From NCBI GenBank assembly GCA_964607245.1, contig CAZSIB010000016.1, forward strand, positions 1-20,551: 20,551 bases of DNA, written 5' to 3'. The DNA comes from CAZLPZ01 sp964607245 (GTDB lineage Bacteria > Pseudomonadota > Alphaproteobacteria > Micavibrionales > Micavibrionaceae). The notes below the pieces were generated by a model, which worked only from the letters and a program-made list of their open reading frames with translations, was not told the DNA's origin and ran no database searches. Below, piece after piece: positions 5,396 to 13,492 of this stretch (its first letter is position 1; each line of letters starts with the position of its first letter). A program made the position numbers and the translations under genes.

Positions 5396-6991
5396 ATGCG
5401 CCCGACTCCGGTTCAACTCGAACAAAACGACGCGTTCCGGCGGGCGTTTACGTTGATGAACGAGACGCACCAATCCCTTTTCATCACGGGCAAGGCTGGG
5501 ACGGGAAAATCCACCCTCCTCGATTATTTCTGTCTGCACACAGCCAAAAAACCTGTTGTCCTGGCCCCGACAGGGGTCGCCGCGCTGAACGTGCGGGGGC
5601 AAACCATCCACCGATTCTTTAATTTTTATATCGATGTCACGGTCGATAAAATCCAGAAAAAGGAAATTCGCCCGCGGAATAAAAAACTTTATGAAAAACT
5701 AGAGACAATCATCATCGATGAAATTTCGATGGTCCGGGCGGATCTCCTCGACTGTATCGATACATTTTTGCGCCTTTACGGCCCCAAGACGGGGGAACCT
5801 TTTGGCGGGGTGCAGATGATTTTTGTGGGCGATCTGTACCAACTTCCCCCCGTTGTCTCGCGCGACGAATCCTCCATTTTCGAGAGCCATTACAAAAGCC
5901 CGTATTTCTTTGACGCGCATGTGATGCGCGAGATCACGGTTGACACGATCGAACTGGACAAGGTGTACCGCCAGAAAGAACGCGATTTCATCGACCTTTT
6001 GGGCCGAGTGCGCAACAATACCCCGACAGAAGACGATATCAACGCCCTGAACGCCCGGTTTGATCCGGATCCAAAGAAAAACGACAGCGATTTTACGATC
6101 TATCTGACGACCACGAATGCCGCGGCAGACGCCGTGAACGATGACCATCTCAAGGCCCTGCCCGGCAAAACCTATATCTCGACGGCTGAACTTTCAGGTG
6201 ATGTGAGTAAAGAATATTACCCAACCGCAACCGAACTATCGTTTAAAGCCGGCGCACAAATCATGCTCCTGAATAACGATCCAAAACGTCGCTGGGTGAA
6301 TGGCTCGATCGGCACGATTGAAAGCATTCGGATCGATGAGGAGGACAACGAATACCTGCGCGTCCGACTTGAAGGCGAGAACGATATCGTCGCGGTCTAT
6401 CCCTTTATGTGGGAAGTGTATAAATTCAAATTACAAGATAATGCGATTACATCCGAAGCGGTGGGCACGTTTACCCAATACCCGTTTCGCCTGGCCTGGG
6501 CGATCACCATCCACAAAAGCCAAGGCAAAACATTCAACAATGTCGTCTTTGACATTGGGCGCGGGGCCTTTGCGGCGGGACAAGTCTATGTCGCGCTCTC
6601 CCGCTGTACAACGCTTGAGGGACTGCGCCTCAAAACAAGACTGGCCCGGCACAATATCCGTACCGATCCCCGCATCGGCGCCTTTATGTCCGCCCCAGCC
6701 TATGCAAAAAGTGAAGAAAACATGCCGCTTGAGGCCAAAATCTCTTTAATCCAAGACGCGATTAAAAAGGGCCAGGCCCTGCGCCTCAGCTATTTGAAAC
6801 CCGATCAAACAGAGTCCACGCGCATTGTGGACCCAGCTCATGTCGGGGATGAAAGCTTTCACGGTCAACATTATATTGGCCTTCGGGGATTTTGCCGTGA
6901 ACGCCAGGATAACCGGGTTTTTCGCGTCGACCGTATTCTCAAAATTGAAATGGATGTGGCTGCGCCGCCCAAAAAGAAAAAAGCGACCTAG
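5396..6991 (+). CDS. PIF1-type DNA helicase with C-terminal WYL domain
   Basis: A superfamily 1B (PIF1/RecD-like) helicase, expected to unwind DNA 5'-to-3' using ATP. Visible motifs: Walker A GKAGTGKS (32-39), APTGVAALNVRGQTIH (57-72), Walker B IIIDEIS (105-111), motif III GDLYQLPPV (145-153), the late motif TIHKSQGKTF (371-380), and motif VI VYVALSRC (397-404). Residues about 446-522 form a WYL-type domain: ALRLSYLKPD, TRIVDP, then QHYIGLRGF and the RVFRVDRI ending. WYL domains bind nucleic-acid ligands in several bacterial regulators. The C-terminus is Lys-rich. The ATG at 5396 lacks a ribosome binding site and lies 22 nt after tRNA-Val, so the mRNA probably shares the tRNA transcript. The helicase call is firm; the biological role (replication, recombination or defence) is not determined. 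Confidence 0.9.
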   Translation: MRPTPVQLEQNDAFRRAFTLMNETHQSLFITGKAGTGKSTLLDYFCLHTAKKPVVLAPTGVAALNVRGQTIHRFFNFYIDVTVDKIQKKEIRPRNKKLYEKLETIIIDEISMVRADLLDCIDTFLRLYGPKTGEPFGGVQMIFVGDLYQLPPVVSRDESSIFESHYKSPYFFDAHVMREITVDTIELDKVYRQKERDFIDLLGRVRNNTPTEDDINALNARFDPDPKKNDSDFTIYLTTTNAAADAVNDDHLKALPGKTYISTAELSGDVSKEYYPTATELSFKAGAQIMLLNNDPKRRWVNGSIGTIESIRIDEEDNEYLRVRLEGENDIVAVYPFMWEVYKFKLQDNAITSEAVGTFTQYPFRLAWAITIHKSQGKTFNNVVFDIGRGAFAAGQVYVALSRCTTLEGLRLKTRLARHNIRTDPRIGAFMSAPAYAKSEENMPLEAKISLIQDAIKKGQALRLSYLKPDQTESTRIVDPAHVGDESFHGQHYIGLRGFCRERQDNRVFRVDRILKIEMDVAAPPKKKKAT

Positions 6992-7001
6992 GATCCGCGC
7001 T

Positions 7002-7532
7002 CTACCTCGGGTCAGAACCCCTCAACTCGTCCCGCAGTTCTTGCCAGATCGATTTTTCGGGTGGATCGTTCATCATGCGGACAACGGATGGCAATAATCC
7101 CTGTACGGGCGAGGCATCGCGGCAATGGGCGTTTTTATCTTTGGGCGCTTGCCCGAAATGATAGGTGAAGCGTACCATCGCCTGGGTCACTTCGGTTCCG
7201 CTTGTTTTCATTTTAAAGGCGAGGACGCGTTGCCCATCGTCTGACCGAAACGAAAGCACGCTTTTACGGTCAATGCGGTCTTTAAGCCGGCATCCATCGC
7301 CCGCATCGTCATCCCCGCCGGATAAAGAAAGCGCCGGAGATGTCAATGTGATCACATCGGTTGCGGCGATGCGCGTTTCGCGGGAAGATAAGGATGAATC
7401 AGGAGAGCCGGAAAAAACCGGTTCAAAAAAGGGCGGCGACGCGGCCCGCACAACGCGCGCGTGATCTCCTCTTGTCGATCCACAAGCCGACAAGGCGATC
7501 GTGACAAAAAACATCAGCGTTATGAGGGGCAT
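7002..7532 (-). CDS. Putative lipoprotein of unknown function (176 aa)
   Basis: The N-terminus from the ATG at 7532 (MPLITLMFFVTIALSACGS) is a short lipoprotein signal with lipobox LSAC, giving lipidated Cys17 followed by Gly, compatible with the outer membrane. The frame is open upstream to an ATG at 7571, which would add 13 residues ahead of the hydrophobic stretch; the shorter start gives the usual signal geometry. The mature part is polar, with two further Cys (in GDGCRLKD and NAHCRDAS) that could form a disulfide, and ends with a charged helix. I recognise no domain. It converges on the helicase gene with about 10 nt between the stop codons. Confidence 0.6.
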   Translation of the reverse strand: MPLITLMFFVTIALSACGSTRGDHARVVRAASPPFFEPVFSGSPDSSLSSRETRIAATDVITLTSPALSLSGGDDDAGDGCRLKDRIDRKSVLSFRSDDGQRVLAFKMKTSGTEVTQAMVRFTYHFGQAPKDKNAHCRDASPVQGLLPSVVRMMNDPPEKSIWQELRDELRGSDPR

Positions 7533-7662
7533 TGTCCCGGCCAAACGGCACGCAGGTCCACAGCTCCACATAGATCCAGTATATCACAACGTTCAGATCA
7601 ATTGCGCGTTTTAGGGGCTTCAGACATCCAAGAATCGTTGCGGTGGCGCAGCAAGAAAAATA

Positions 7663-8049
7663 TTACTGCGCGTTGCCGTCATCGACAGGACGGGGAGTAC
7701 GCGGGGGTTGAAACCGGCGACGCCCCTCACCGCCCGGACCCGCATCCCGTGACGGACCGCGCCCGCGCGGCTCATCATTCGAGGAACCCATATCCCCCGA
7801 TTGTTCCGAACCGGGACGTATTTGCGAGGCCCGATGCGGGGGGATTGGAATCGGACGCTGGGTCATTTCATCGCGTTCACTCACGGCGACCTCAATCTCA
7901 AGGCGCGAGGCGACTTTACGCAGTTCATGTAACGCTTCCATCAAATTTTCACGGGCATTTAAATCCTTTTTGGATTTCGTCCAACGGTCATAGGCCGCAA
8001 TACATTCATCCGCCGCACCGCGCAGGCGCGCATTCGTCGCGTCATCCAT
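7663..8049 (-). CDS. Hypothetical protein, helical N-terminus and disordered C-terminus (128 aa)
   Basis: No recognised family. Residues 1-60 are predicted helical (ARLRGAADECIAAYDRW, ENLMEALHELRKVASRLEIEVA). Residues from about 65 are low-complexity and rich in Pro, Arg, Gly, Ser and Asp, with features of an intrinsically disordered tail. The ATG at 8049 is preceded by GAAAGGA, a good ribosome binding site. It lies 48 nt downstream of bdhA on the same strand and may be part of its transcript. The opposite-strand frame over this region is treated as a shadow because its composition is unlike a protein. Confidence 0.65.
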   Translation of the reverse strand: MDDATNARLRGAADECIAAYDRWTKSKKDLNARENLMEALHELRKVASRLEIEVAVSERDEMTQRPIPIPPHRASQIRPGSEQSGDMGSSNDEPRGRGPSRDAGPGGEGRRRFQPPRTPRPVDDGNAQ

Positions 8050-8097
8050 GGGGTCTTTCCTTTCAAAAAGAGGTCTGGCCCGCAGTATAGCGAAGGG

Positions 8098-8880
8098 TTA
8101 CTGCGCCGTCCAGCCGCCATCGAGCGTCATTTCGGTGCCGCGCATCTGAGCCGCAGCATCGCTGCATAAAAAGACCGCCGCATCACCGATATTTTCAGGT
8201 GTGACAAAGGCGCGGCTGGGTTGTTTTTCGGCCAAAAGGCGCTCTTTTGCGGCGTCCCAGGGCAGATTTTCACGGGCAGCAAGTGCATCGACCTGGGCCG
8301 AAACCAGCGGGGTCAACACCCATCCCGGGCAAATCACATTGCTGGTAATCCCCGTTTGCGCGCATTCAAGCGCCACGACCTTGGACAAGCCCACGAGTCC
8401 GTGTTTCGCCGCCACATAAGCGCTTTTATTGACGGACGCCACCCGGCCATGCACAGAGGAAATGTTAATGATCCGCCCCCAATTCTTGCGTTTCATATGG
8501 GGCAGCGCCTCACGGATCAGCAAAAACGGTGATTTGAGCATCAGCGTTTGAATAAGATCCCATTTTTCAACCGGAAATTCATCGACCGGCGCCACATGTT
8601 GAATACCCGCGTTATTCACCAAAATATCGATGGAACCCAGTTCTTTAACCGTTGCCGCGACCAGCGTACCTTGATCGTCGCGGGATAAATCGGTCCCTGA
8701 AAACGCGACACGCACACCAAATTCGGCGGCCAGATCCGCCCGAATTTTCTCAGCCGCCGCCGGGTCACCCAGGCCGTTCAGCATGATATCCGCCCCAGAA
8801 CGGGCAAGCGCCCGGGCGACGCCCAGGCCAATTCCACTTGTCGAGCCCGTGACGAGCGCAACGCGATTTTTCAAAAACAT
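8098..8880 (-). CDS. bdhA: D-3-hydroxybutyrate dehydrogenase
   Basis: An NAD-dependent short-chain dehydrogenase that interconverts D-3-hydroxybutyrate and acetoacetate in polyhydroxybutyrate or ketone-body metabolism. Visible features: cofactor loop TGSTSGIG (11-18), NNAG (89-92), catalytic Ser142, Tyr155 and Lys159 (YVAAK), and the subfamily-typical IQHVAPVDEFPVEKWD and CPGWVLTPLV stretches. At 260 aa, with the C-terminal DGGWTAQ ending, it matches BdhA closely rather than a generic SDR. A strong AAAGGAGA ribosome binding site precedes the ATG at 8880. It is transcribed away from flhF, and their promoters share a 159-nt gap. Confidence 0.93.
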   Translation of the reverse strand: MFLKNRVALVTGSTSGIGLGVARALARSGADIMLNGLGDPAAAEKIRADLAAEFGVRVAFSGTDLSRDDQGTLVAATVKELGSIDILVNNAGIQHVAPVDEFPVEKWDLIQTLMLKSPFLLIREALPHMKRKNWGRIINISSVHGRVASVNKSAYVAAKHGLVGLSKVVALECAQTGITSNVICPGWVLTPLVSAQVDALAARENLPWDAAKERLLAEKQPSRAFVTPENIGDAAVFLCSDAAAQMRGTEMTLDGGWTAQ

Positions 8881-8958
8881 CCAGAAATCTCCTTTAAACC
8901 CCGGGTTCCCCCTGATCCTACCCCCCTTTGAGTCATTTCTGCAACAGGATGTCAGAAA

Positions 8959-8995
8959 TTAAAAATTTGTTAATTCCCCCTAGTGCAGGTATAAA
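8959..8995 (+). promoter_or_regulatory. flhF promoter with CtrA-type box overlapping the -35
   Basis: TTGTTA (8967-8972), 17-nt spacer, TATAAA (8990-8995). A perfect TTAA-N7-TTAA box spans 8959-8973, so its right half overlaps the -35. That is the arrangement of CtrA-activated promoters in Caulobacter. A second possible -10, TGGTATACT (extended type), lies at 9002-9010. Confidence 0.6.
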
Positions 8996-9039
8996 AGTCT
9001 CTGGTATACTTTGTCACAACGCAGAATCAATTCCCTCCT

Positions 9040-10116
9040 ATGCGTCTGAAATCATTTTACGCGAAAACCCTGACGGAAGCGATGCAGATGATCCGCGATA
9101 CGCTCGGTGACGAAGCTATTATTGTGGCAACCCGCGAAGAAAACGGCGGGAAAGCCGTGCGCGTCACGGCCGCCATTGATTCGCGCGATTTCGGCGGCCC
9201 TGTATCCGGTGGTGCCCCCAATTTTGAACTGGGGGGCGGCGGTACGACGCCCGCGCCGCGCGATGATTGGCTTCAATATGACGACGAACTTGATTCGGAC
9301 GAAAATTCCATCAGCGAAGATTTAACGGATCTCCTTTTGGCCCACAGCGTCCCCGAAGACGTCACGGATCAAGTTCTCTCTTGTGCCATGATCGTGGGGT
9401 ATCGCGATGTCGGCGCTGCGCTTGAAGATTCACTCGATCATTTATTCCAGTTTCGGCCTTTACTCACCGGTAAATCCAGCCCCAAACCCTTGATTTTTGT
9501 CGGACCCCCGGGGGTCGGAAAAACCTTGATGACCGCGAAACTCGCGGCGCGCGCCGTGATGAACGGCGACCGCGTGGGCGTGATTACGGCCGATACAATG
9601 CGTGCAGGCGGGGTAGAACAACTCGCCGCCTTTACCAAGATTTTGAACATCGATTTAAAACGCGTCAAAACGGGCCAGGATCTGGCGCGCGCAATTGACG
9701 GTATGCGCGGCATGCACCACATTTTTATCGACACGGCGGGCACCCTGCCCTATGACACGGGCGATATCAAGGAACTGGCGCGGTTTTTAACAGCGGCCGA
9801 TATGGAACCCGTCTTGGCTCTTCCCGCCGGCATGGATTCAGCCGAAGCCGGCGAAATCGCGCGCATCTTTTCGGCTGTGGGCGTGCGCCGCCTAGTCCCG
9901 ACGCGCCTTGATGTTGGCCGCCGCTTGGGCGGATTACTCGCCGCCGCACACCAGGGGGGCATGGCCTTTGCCGAGGCCAGTTTTTCGCCCCAGGTGGCCG
10001 AGGGATTCGCGGCGCTCACCCCGCGGCGTCTTGCCGATTATTTACTCCCGAAACACCAACGAGCCACAACACAACGACCCCTTTCAACCCCCACACGCAC
10101 CAGGACCTCAGGATGA
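9040..10116 (+). CDS. flhF: Flagellar biosynthesis GTPase FlhF
   Basis: An SRP-family GTPase that marks the site of flagellar assembly at the membrane. The N-terminus MRLKSFYAKTLTEAMQMIRDTLGDEAIIV is the standard FlhF B-domain start. It is followed by an acidic, Gly-rich linker (about 48-95), a helical N domain (96-145) and the GTPase domain: P-loop VGPPGVGKT (154-162), DTMRAGGVEQL (185-195) and G3 DTAG (231-234). After DTAG the usual Arg is replaced by Thr-Leu-Pro, and the later PTRLDVG segment stands for the usual TKLD. The protein is 358 aa with a Thr/Arg/Pro-rich tail. The ATG lacks a ribosome binding site. It is the first gene of the block and overlaps flhG by 4 nt. Confidence 0.93.
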   Translation: MRLKSFYAKTLTEAMQMIRDTLGDEAIIVATREENGGKAVRVTAAIDSRDFGGPVSGGAPNFELGGGGTTPAPRDDWLQYDDELDSDENSISEDLTDLLLAHSVPEDVTDQVLSCAMIVGYRDVGAALEDSLDHLFQFRPLLTGKSSPKPLIFVGPPGVGKTLMTAKLAARAVMNGDRVGVITADTMRAGGVEQLAAFTKILNIDLKRVKTGQDLARAIDGMRGMHHIFIDTAGTLPYDTGDIKELARFLTAADMEPVLALPAGMDSAEAGEIARIFSAVGVRRLVPTRLDVGRRLGGLLAAAHQGGMAFAEASFSPQVAEGFAALTPRRLADYLLPKHQRATTQRPLSTPTRTRTSG

Positions 10117-10955
10117 TGGCGATGACAGATATGAATCTGAACCAAGATGCAAGCTTTGATACAACCGGCAGTACCGGGTTTCGGCGCGGCAAGAACATTA
10201 TTGCGGTCGCAAGCGGCAAAGGCGGCGTCGGGAAGACATGGTTCTCGATCACCCTGGCCCACGCGCTTGCCAAAACCGGAAAATCAGTGCTGCTCTTTGA
10301 TGGTGATTTGGGGCTCGCCAACGTCGATGTGCAACTAGGTCTTATGCCGAAACGTGATCTAAACGATGTGATCCGCGGCCGTCTGGCACTTGAACACGTG
10401 ATCCAACGCTATGATGAGGGCGGGTTTGATATTATCGCCGGACGGTCCGGTCAGGCGTCACTGTCCGCTCTCCCCAGTCAACGGTTGCTGATGCTTCGGG
10501 ATCAACTGCTCGATGTCTCCTCAAAATACGATGTCGTCATTATTGATCTAGGGGCCGGGGTTGACCGCACCGTGCGTCTGTTTGCGGCCATGGCCACCAA
10601 AACTTTACTGGTCACCACGGATGAACCCACATCGCTCACCGACGCCTATGCCTTTATCAAACTGGGCAATGCCGCCGGCACATCAAAACATGTGAACATC
10701 GTGGTCAACATGGCGGCAAGCGCCATTGAAGGCGAAAAAACCTATAAAACGTTACTGAAAGCCTGCGAGAATTTCTTGCGCCTCTCGCCGTCCATGGCGG
10801 GCATGATCCGTCAAGACCCCAAGGTCAAGGACACGATCCGGCATCAAACGCCGATCCTCATCCGGTCGCCCAACACAGACGCGGCGGAAGATGTGCAAAA
10901 AATCGCGCATGTCATGGCGCGGGAACTCGCTGTGCTGAAAACCGCCGCGGGGTAA
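10113..10955 (+). CDS. flhG: Flagellar number regulator FlhG (FleN, MinD-like ATPase)
   Basis: A MinD/ParA-type ATPase that works with FlhF and limits flagellar number. Deviant Walker A SGKGGVGKT is at 34-42, with FDGDLGLANVDVQLGL following (switch I region, D63 and D65), VVIIDLGAGVD as the Walker B/switch II stretch, and VNMAAS as the nucleotide-contact loop. Residues 1-25 are polar and do not show the usual DQAxxLR-type FlhF-activating helix. The C-terminus (ENFLRLSPSMAGMIRQDPKVKDTIRHQTPI) is typical of FlhG. At 280 aa the length is normal. The start overlaps the flhF stop (ATGA), so translation is probably coupled; in-frame ATGs at 10116 and 10122 are alternatives. Confidence 0.92.
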   Translation: MMAMTDMNLNQDASFDTTGSTGFRRGKNIIAVASGKGGVGKTWFSITLAHALAKTGKSVLLFDGDLGLANVDVQLGLMPKRDLNDVIRGRLALEHVIQRYDEGGFDIIAGRSGQASLSALPSQRLLMLRDQLLDVSSKYDVVIIDLGAGVDRTVRLFAAMATKTLLVTTDEPTSLTDAYAFIKLGNAAGTSKHVNIVVNMAASAIEGEKTYKTLLKACENFLRLSPSMAGMIRQDPKVKDTIRHQTPILIRSPNTDAAEDVQKIAHVMARELAVLKTAAG

Positions 10956-10958
10956 GTT

Positions 10959-11420
10959 ATGGACGATATCAAGCTTTTGGCTGATTTTTTATTTGTCGCC
11001 AAATCGAAAACCTATGCTGGGCGCGGGCCAAAAGCACCATCTTCACGACCAAATTCAGAGGACTATCATTACGAAGAGGGCTCTTGGATTTATCATGATT
11101 GTTACTGGGGTGGCGCGGCCTTCATCGGACATGAAATTGTTTGGCGCAATGGAAATCCAGTTTGGGGACTAAACTATTACGGCGGCCCCGTTGGAAACAA
11201 GGTTGATACCAATGCGGCCTATGATTTTTTAAAAACAGCACTCCGATCGCTCGATCACACCATTCCACCGTTACGCGGTCCACGTGCCTTTCAAGAGAAT
11301 GCCTATCAGTACACAAACAAAATTATAGGCGATTTAAAAAAATTTGAAGGGATCGAAGAAGTTTCTAAAGATGGTGTGGTTGTTTGCCGCCATATTTACC
11401 ATGGCGGGTTAATCCTTTAA
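10959..11420 (+). CDS. DUF5680-like protein inside the flagellar operon (153 aa)
   Basis: The sequence resembles the DUF5680 family: LADFLFVAKSKTYAGRG at the start, then a tyrosine/tryptophan-rich core (SEDYHYEEGSWIYHDCYW, GGAAFIGHEIVWRNGNPVWG, LNYYGG) and a C-terminal HIYHGGLI strand. The function of that family is unknown to me; it also occurs fused to HTH regulators. No signal peptide is visible. The ATG lies 3 nt after the flhG stop, with GGGG in the flhG end as a possible ribosome binding site, so it must be read from the flagellar transcript. It is more A+T-rich than flhG or the fliK-like gene, suggesting a later insertion. The family call is from memory. Confidence 0.7.
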   Translation: MDDIKLLADFLFVAKSKTYAGRGPKAPSSRPNSEDYHYEEGSWIYHDCYWGGAAFIGHEIVWRNGNPVWGLNYYGGPVGNKVDTNAAYDFLKTALRSLDHTIPPLRGPRAFQENAYQYTNKIIGDLKKFEGIEEVSKDGVVVCRHIYHGGLIL

Positions 11421-11460
11421 TCCGCTTGCAGATTCCCTCTCTTTTCTGAAATGATGGGGT

Positions 11461-13374
11461 ATGGTTACGCCTTTGCCCCCTGTGTCTACGCTGTCGCCCC
11501 CGACGACCGCCCCCGCGCCGGATATTTTGTCATCCACGGCCGTTGCGGTGCGCGTCGTCTCCTCGACCCTACCATCCTCCGGCACGGCAAGCCCCAAAAT
11601 TTCCGGACGCGTTGTTCATGCGGGGGCCGACGGACAGGTCACCATTGCATCGGATCGCGGCACGGTTAGTGTGAAGCTCCCCGATAATGTACGCGCAACC
11701 CCCGGCCAACAGGTGGAACTGGATCTGCCGCGCGATGCGGCCGCGCCCGCCCAACTCCGTGCGACACCGTCGCCCCAGGATACGACAGCAGCGCGGCAGG
11801 TAACGCGACCCGATGCCGATCCATCCGCGTCTGTCCCCACGAGAACACCCGGTGAACTCAATCTCGCGGCGCAGCTCAAAGAATTATCTGCCCGGGCCCA
11901 GATGTCGCAAGATATAAAAACCGATCCACGCCACCTGGGGCCCGGCACGCGGGTGATCCCGCAACCGATTGCGTTACCTGAATTTTGGAGCGCAGTACAA
12001 CAAAAACCAAACGCCGCGTCCGGTCAAAACACGTTGTTACCATTTCTTGAAAGCGATATGGCGGTGCCTGTCCTTTCAGACGCTTTGCGCGGGATGATCC
12101 TGACAACGCCCCAGAACATACGGTTCACAAACCCACTCATGCCGCGCCCGGGCGGTGATTTTTTTCAAAACACCCCCGCACCGCCGCAGACATCATTTCT
12201 CACCGGCACCACGAACGGCATTTTGACAACGCCACTCCCCGGACGAATTGCGCAAACGATCTTTCACCTTACGATCCCGCAAGACGACGCCGTAGATTTT
12301 GTCTATCCAGGGGGCGGGACGGGAGGGGCAAACAAAATGATCGGGCCAGGCACGCTGACCCTGATCCAGACACGTACGCCGGAAACGGTAATGTGGTCTT
12401 CTCCAAACACGCCCGGCCCCCTTCTGCCGACCTTGCCCGGCACCAATTTTGCGGGCTCGATGCAGATGAGGGTCATTGCCCATGCGGAAAACGGTCCGGT
12501 TATTTTAGCGGGGTCAGCGTCCCCCTTTCAAAATGCCGCGCCGCAATTTTTTCAAATCTTTGCGGGGACACCGCCCCCCGCCATTGGAACAACGCTTGAT
12601 CTGGCGCGCGGCGGGGCGGGTGGGACGGGCACGCCGTCGATTGCCATCAACGCACCCTCACGCGCCGGAATGCCTGTACTTGCCCCGGCCTTAATGCAAA
12701 CATTGAATGATATTCTGGATCTTTTGGCCGCAGACCCCTTATCCAGCGGGCATTTTTCGGCAAGTACGGGGTCTACGGGGCGCGGGGCCTTGCCTCTGCC
12801 CGGGCTCGCCACGCCACAAAATCTGGGCGCGGGCGTGTTCCTCTTTCTCGCGATTTTGCGCAGCGGCGATTTGTCGGGATGGCTTGATGACCGGATGACC
12901 CAAACCTTGCGGCGCACCCCGCGCGGCGCAGGGGCACTCGATAAATTAAACGGCCTTCTCGACAATGTTTCAAAACAACTGAATGACAGCGCGGGCGGCG
13001 AATGGCGATCCATGCCCTTGCCGCTCTCATGGCAAAACCACGTGATCCCCACGATGTTACATCGCCGCAACAACGGTGATGACGCAAACGAACAAAAAGA
13101 TACGGGCGCGAAAGGCCAGCGTTTTATCCTGGACTTGAGTTTTGACCGGATGGGCGCCGTACAAATGGATATGCTCTATCGTGACAAACAACTGGAGAGC
13201 ATTTTGCGCACGCGCCTGCCGCTATCCGCCGCCATGCGGACTATTTTATCCGAAAAATATGCAAGTGCCATGGGCAAAACCGGATTAAGCGGTGCGCTTT
13301 ATTTCCAGGACGGCCCCGGCACGTGGGTCACGGTTTTATCCAAAGACGGCATGGATACGCGCTTTTTGGCGTAG
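11461..13374 (+). CDS. FliK-like flagellar hook-length control protein
   Basis: The 637-aa protein has the layout of FliK: a long Pro/Thr/Ala/Gln-rich, low-order N-terminal part (1-400), a more structured middle (GRIAQTIFHLTIP, then PGTLTLIQ and MQMRVIAHA, like beta strands), and a C-terminal domain (about 540-637) with LDLSFDRMGAVQMDMLY followed by alternating helices and SGALYF. The LxLxxxxxGxVxVxL-type strand pair matches the FliK C-terminal (hook-length switch) domain. Its place after flhF-flhG supports this. The start at 11461 is weakly supported (GGGG just upstream). Identity below the domain level is inference; an operon-specific accessory flagellar protein is the alternative. Confidence 0.6.
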   Translation: MVTPLPPVSTLSPPTTAPAPDILSSTAVAVRVVSSTLPSSGTASPKISGRVVHAGADGQVTIASDRGTVSVKLPDNVRATPGQQVELDLPRDAAAPAQLRATPSPQDTTAARQVTRPDADPSASVPTRTPGELNLAAQLKELSARAQMSQDIKTDPRHLGPGTRVIPQPIALPEFWSAVQQKPNAASGQNTLLPFLESDMAVPVLSDALRGMILTTPQNIRFTNPLMPRPGGDFFQNTPAPPQTSFLTGTTNGILTTPLPGRIAQTIFHLTIPQDDAVDFVYPGGGTGGANKMIGPGTLTLIQTRTPETVMWSSPNTPGPLLPTLPGTNFAGSMQMRVIAHAENGPVILAGSASPFQNAAPQFFQIFAGTPPPAIGTTLDLARGGAGGTGTPSIAINAPSRAGMPVLAPALMQTLNDILDLLAADPLSSGHFSASTGSTGRGALPLPGLATPQNLGAGVFLFLAILRSGDLSGWLDDRMTQTLRRTPRGAGALDKLNGLLDNVSKQLNDSAGGEWRSMPLPLSWQNHVIPTMLHRRNNGDDANEQKDTGAKGQRFILDLSFDRMGAVQMDMLYRDKQLESILRTRLPLSAAMRTILSEKYASAMGKTGLSGALYFQDGPGTWVTVLSKDGMDTRFLA

Positions 13375-13389
13375 TTTGCTATGTGCTCC

Positions 13390-13406
13390 TCATTTTCAAA
13401 AAATGA
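13390..13406 (+). terminator. Weak hairpin after the fliK-like gene
   Basis: TCATTTT (13390-13396) and AAAATGA (13400-13406) form a 7-bp stem around a CAA loop, 16 nt past the stop. There is no T-run after it, so it is a poor intrinsic terminator. Confidence 0.25.
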
Positions 13407-13416
13407 CCGACTTTGT

Positions 13417-13445
13417 TTGATTATTTGATAAAGAAGCGATATAGG
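13417..13445 (+). promoter_or_regulatory. Putative promoter of the aldo/keto reductase
   Basis: TTGATT (13417-13422), 17-nt spacer, TATAGG (13440-13445), in an A+T-rich gap. It would give a leader of roughly 40 nt. Confidence 0.45.
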
Positions 13446-13492
13446 TACAAAAACGAAATTCAATTTATAGAAAACAGAAAGACTCCATAATA

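Noticed and set aside
5081..5611. 176-aa minus-strand frame across cpdR, tRNA-Val and the helicase start
   Set aside because: It runs through a tRNA gene and two well-identified genes.
7461..8090. 209-aa plus-strand frame over the lipoprotein and the 128-aa gene
   Set aside because: Low-complexity His/Arg/Ser composition with no start signals; it covers two minus-strand genes that have good start features.
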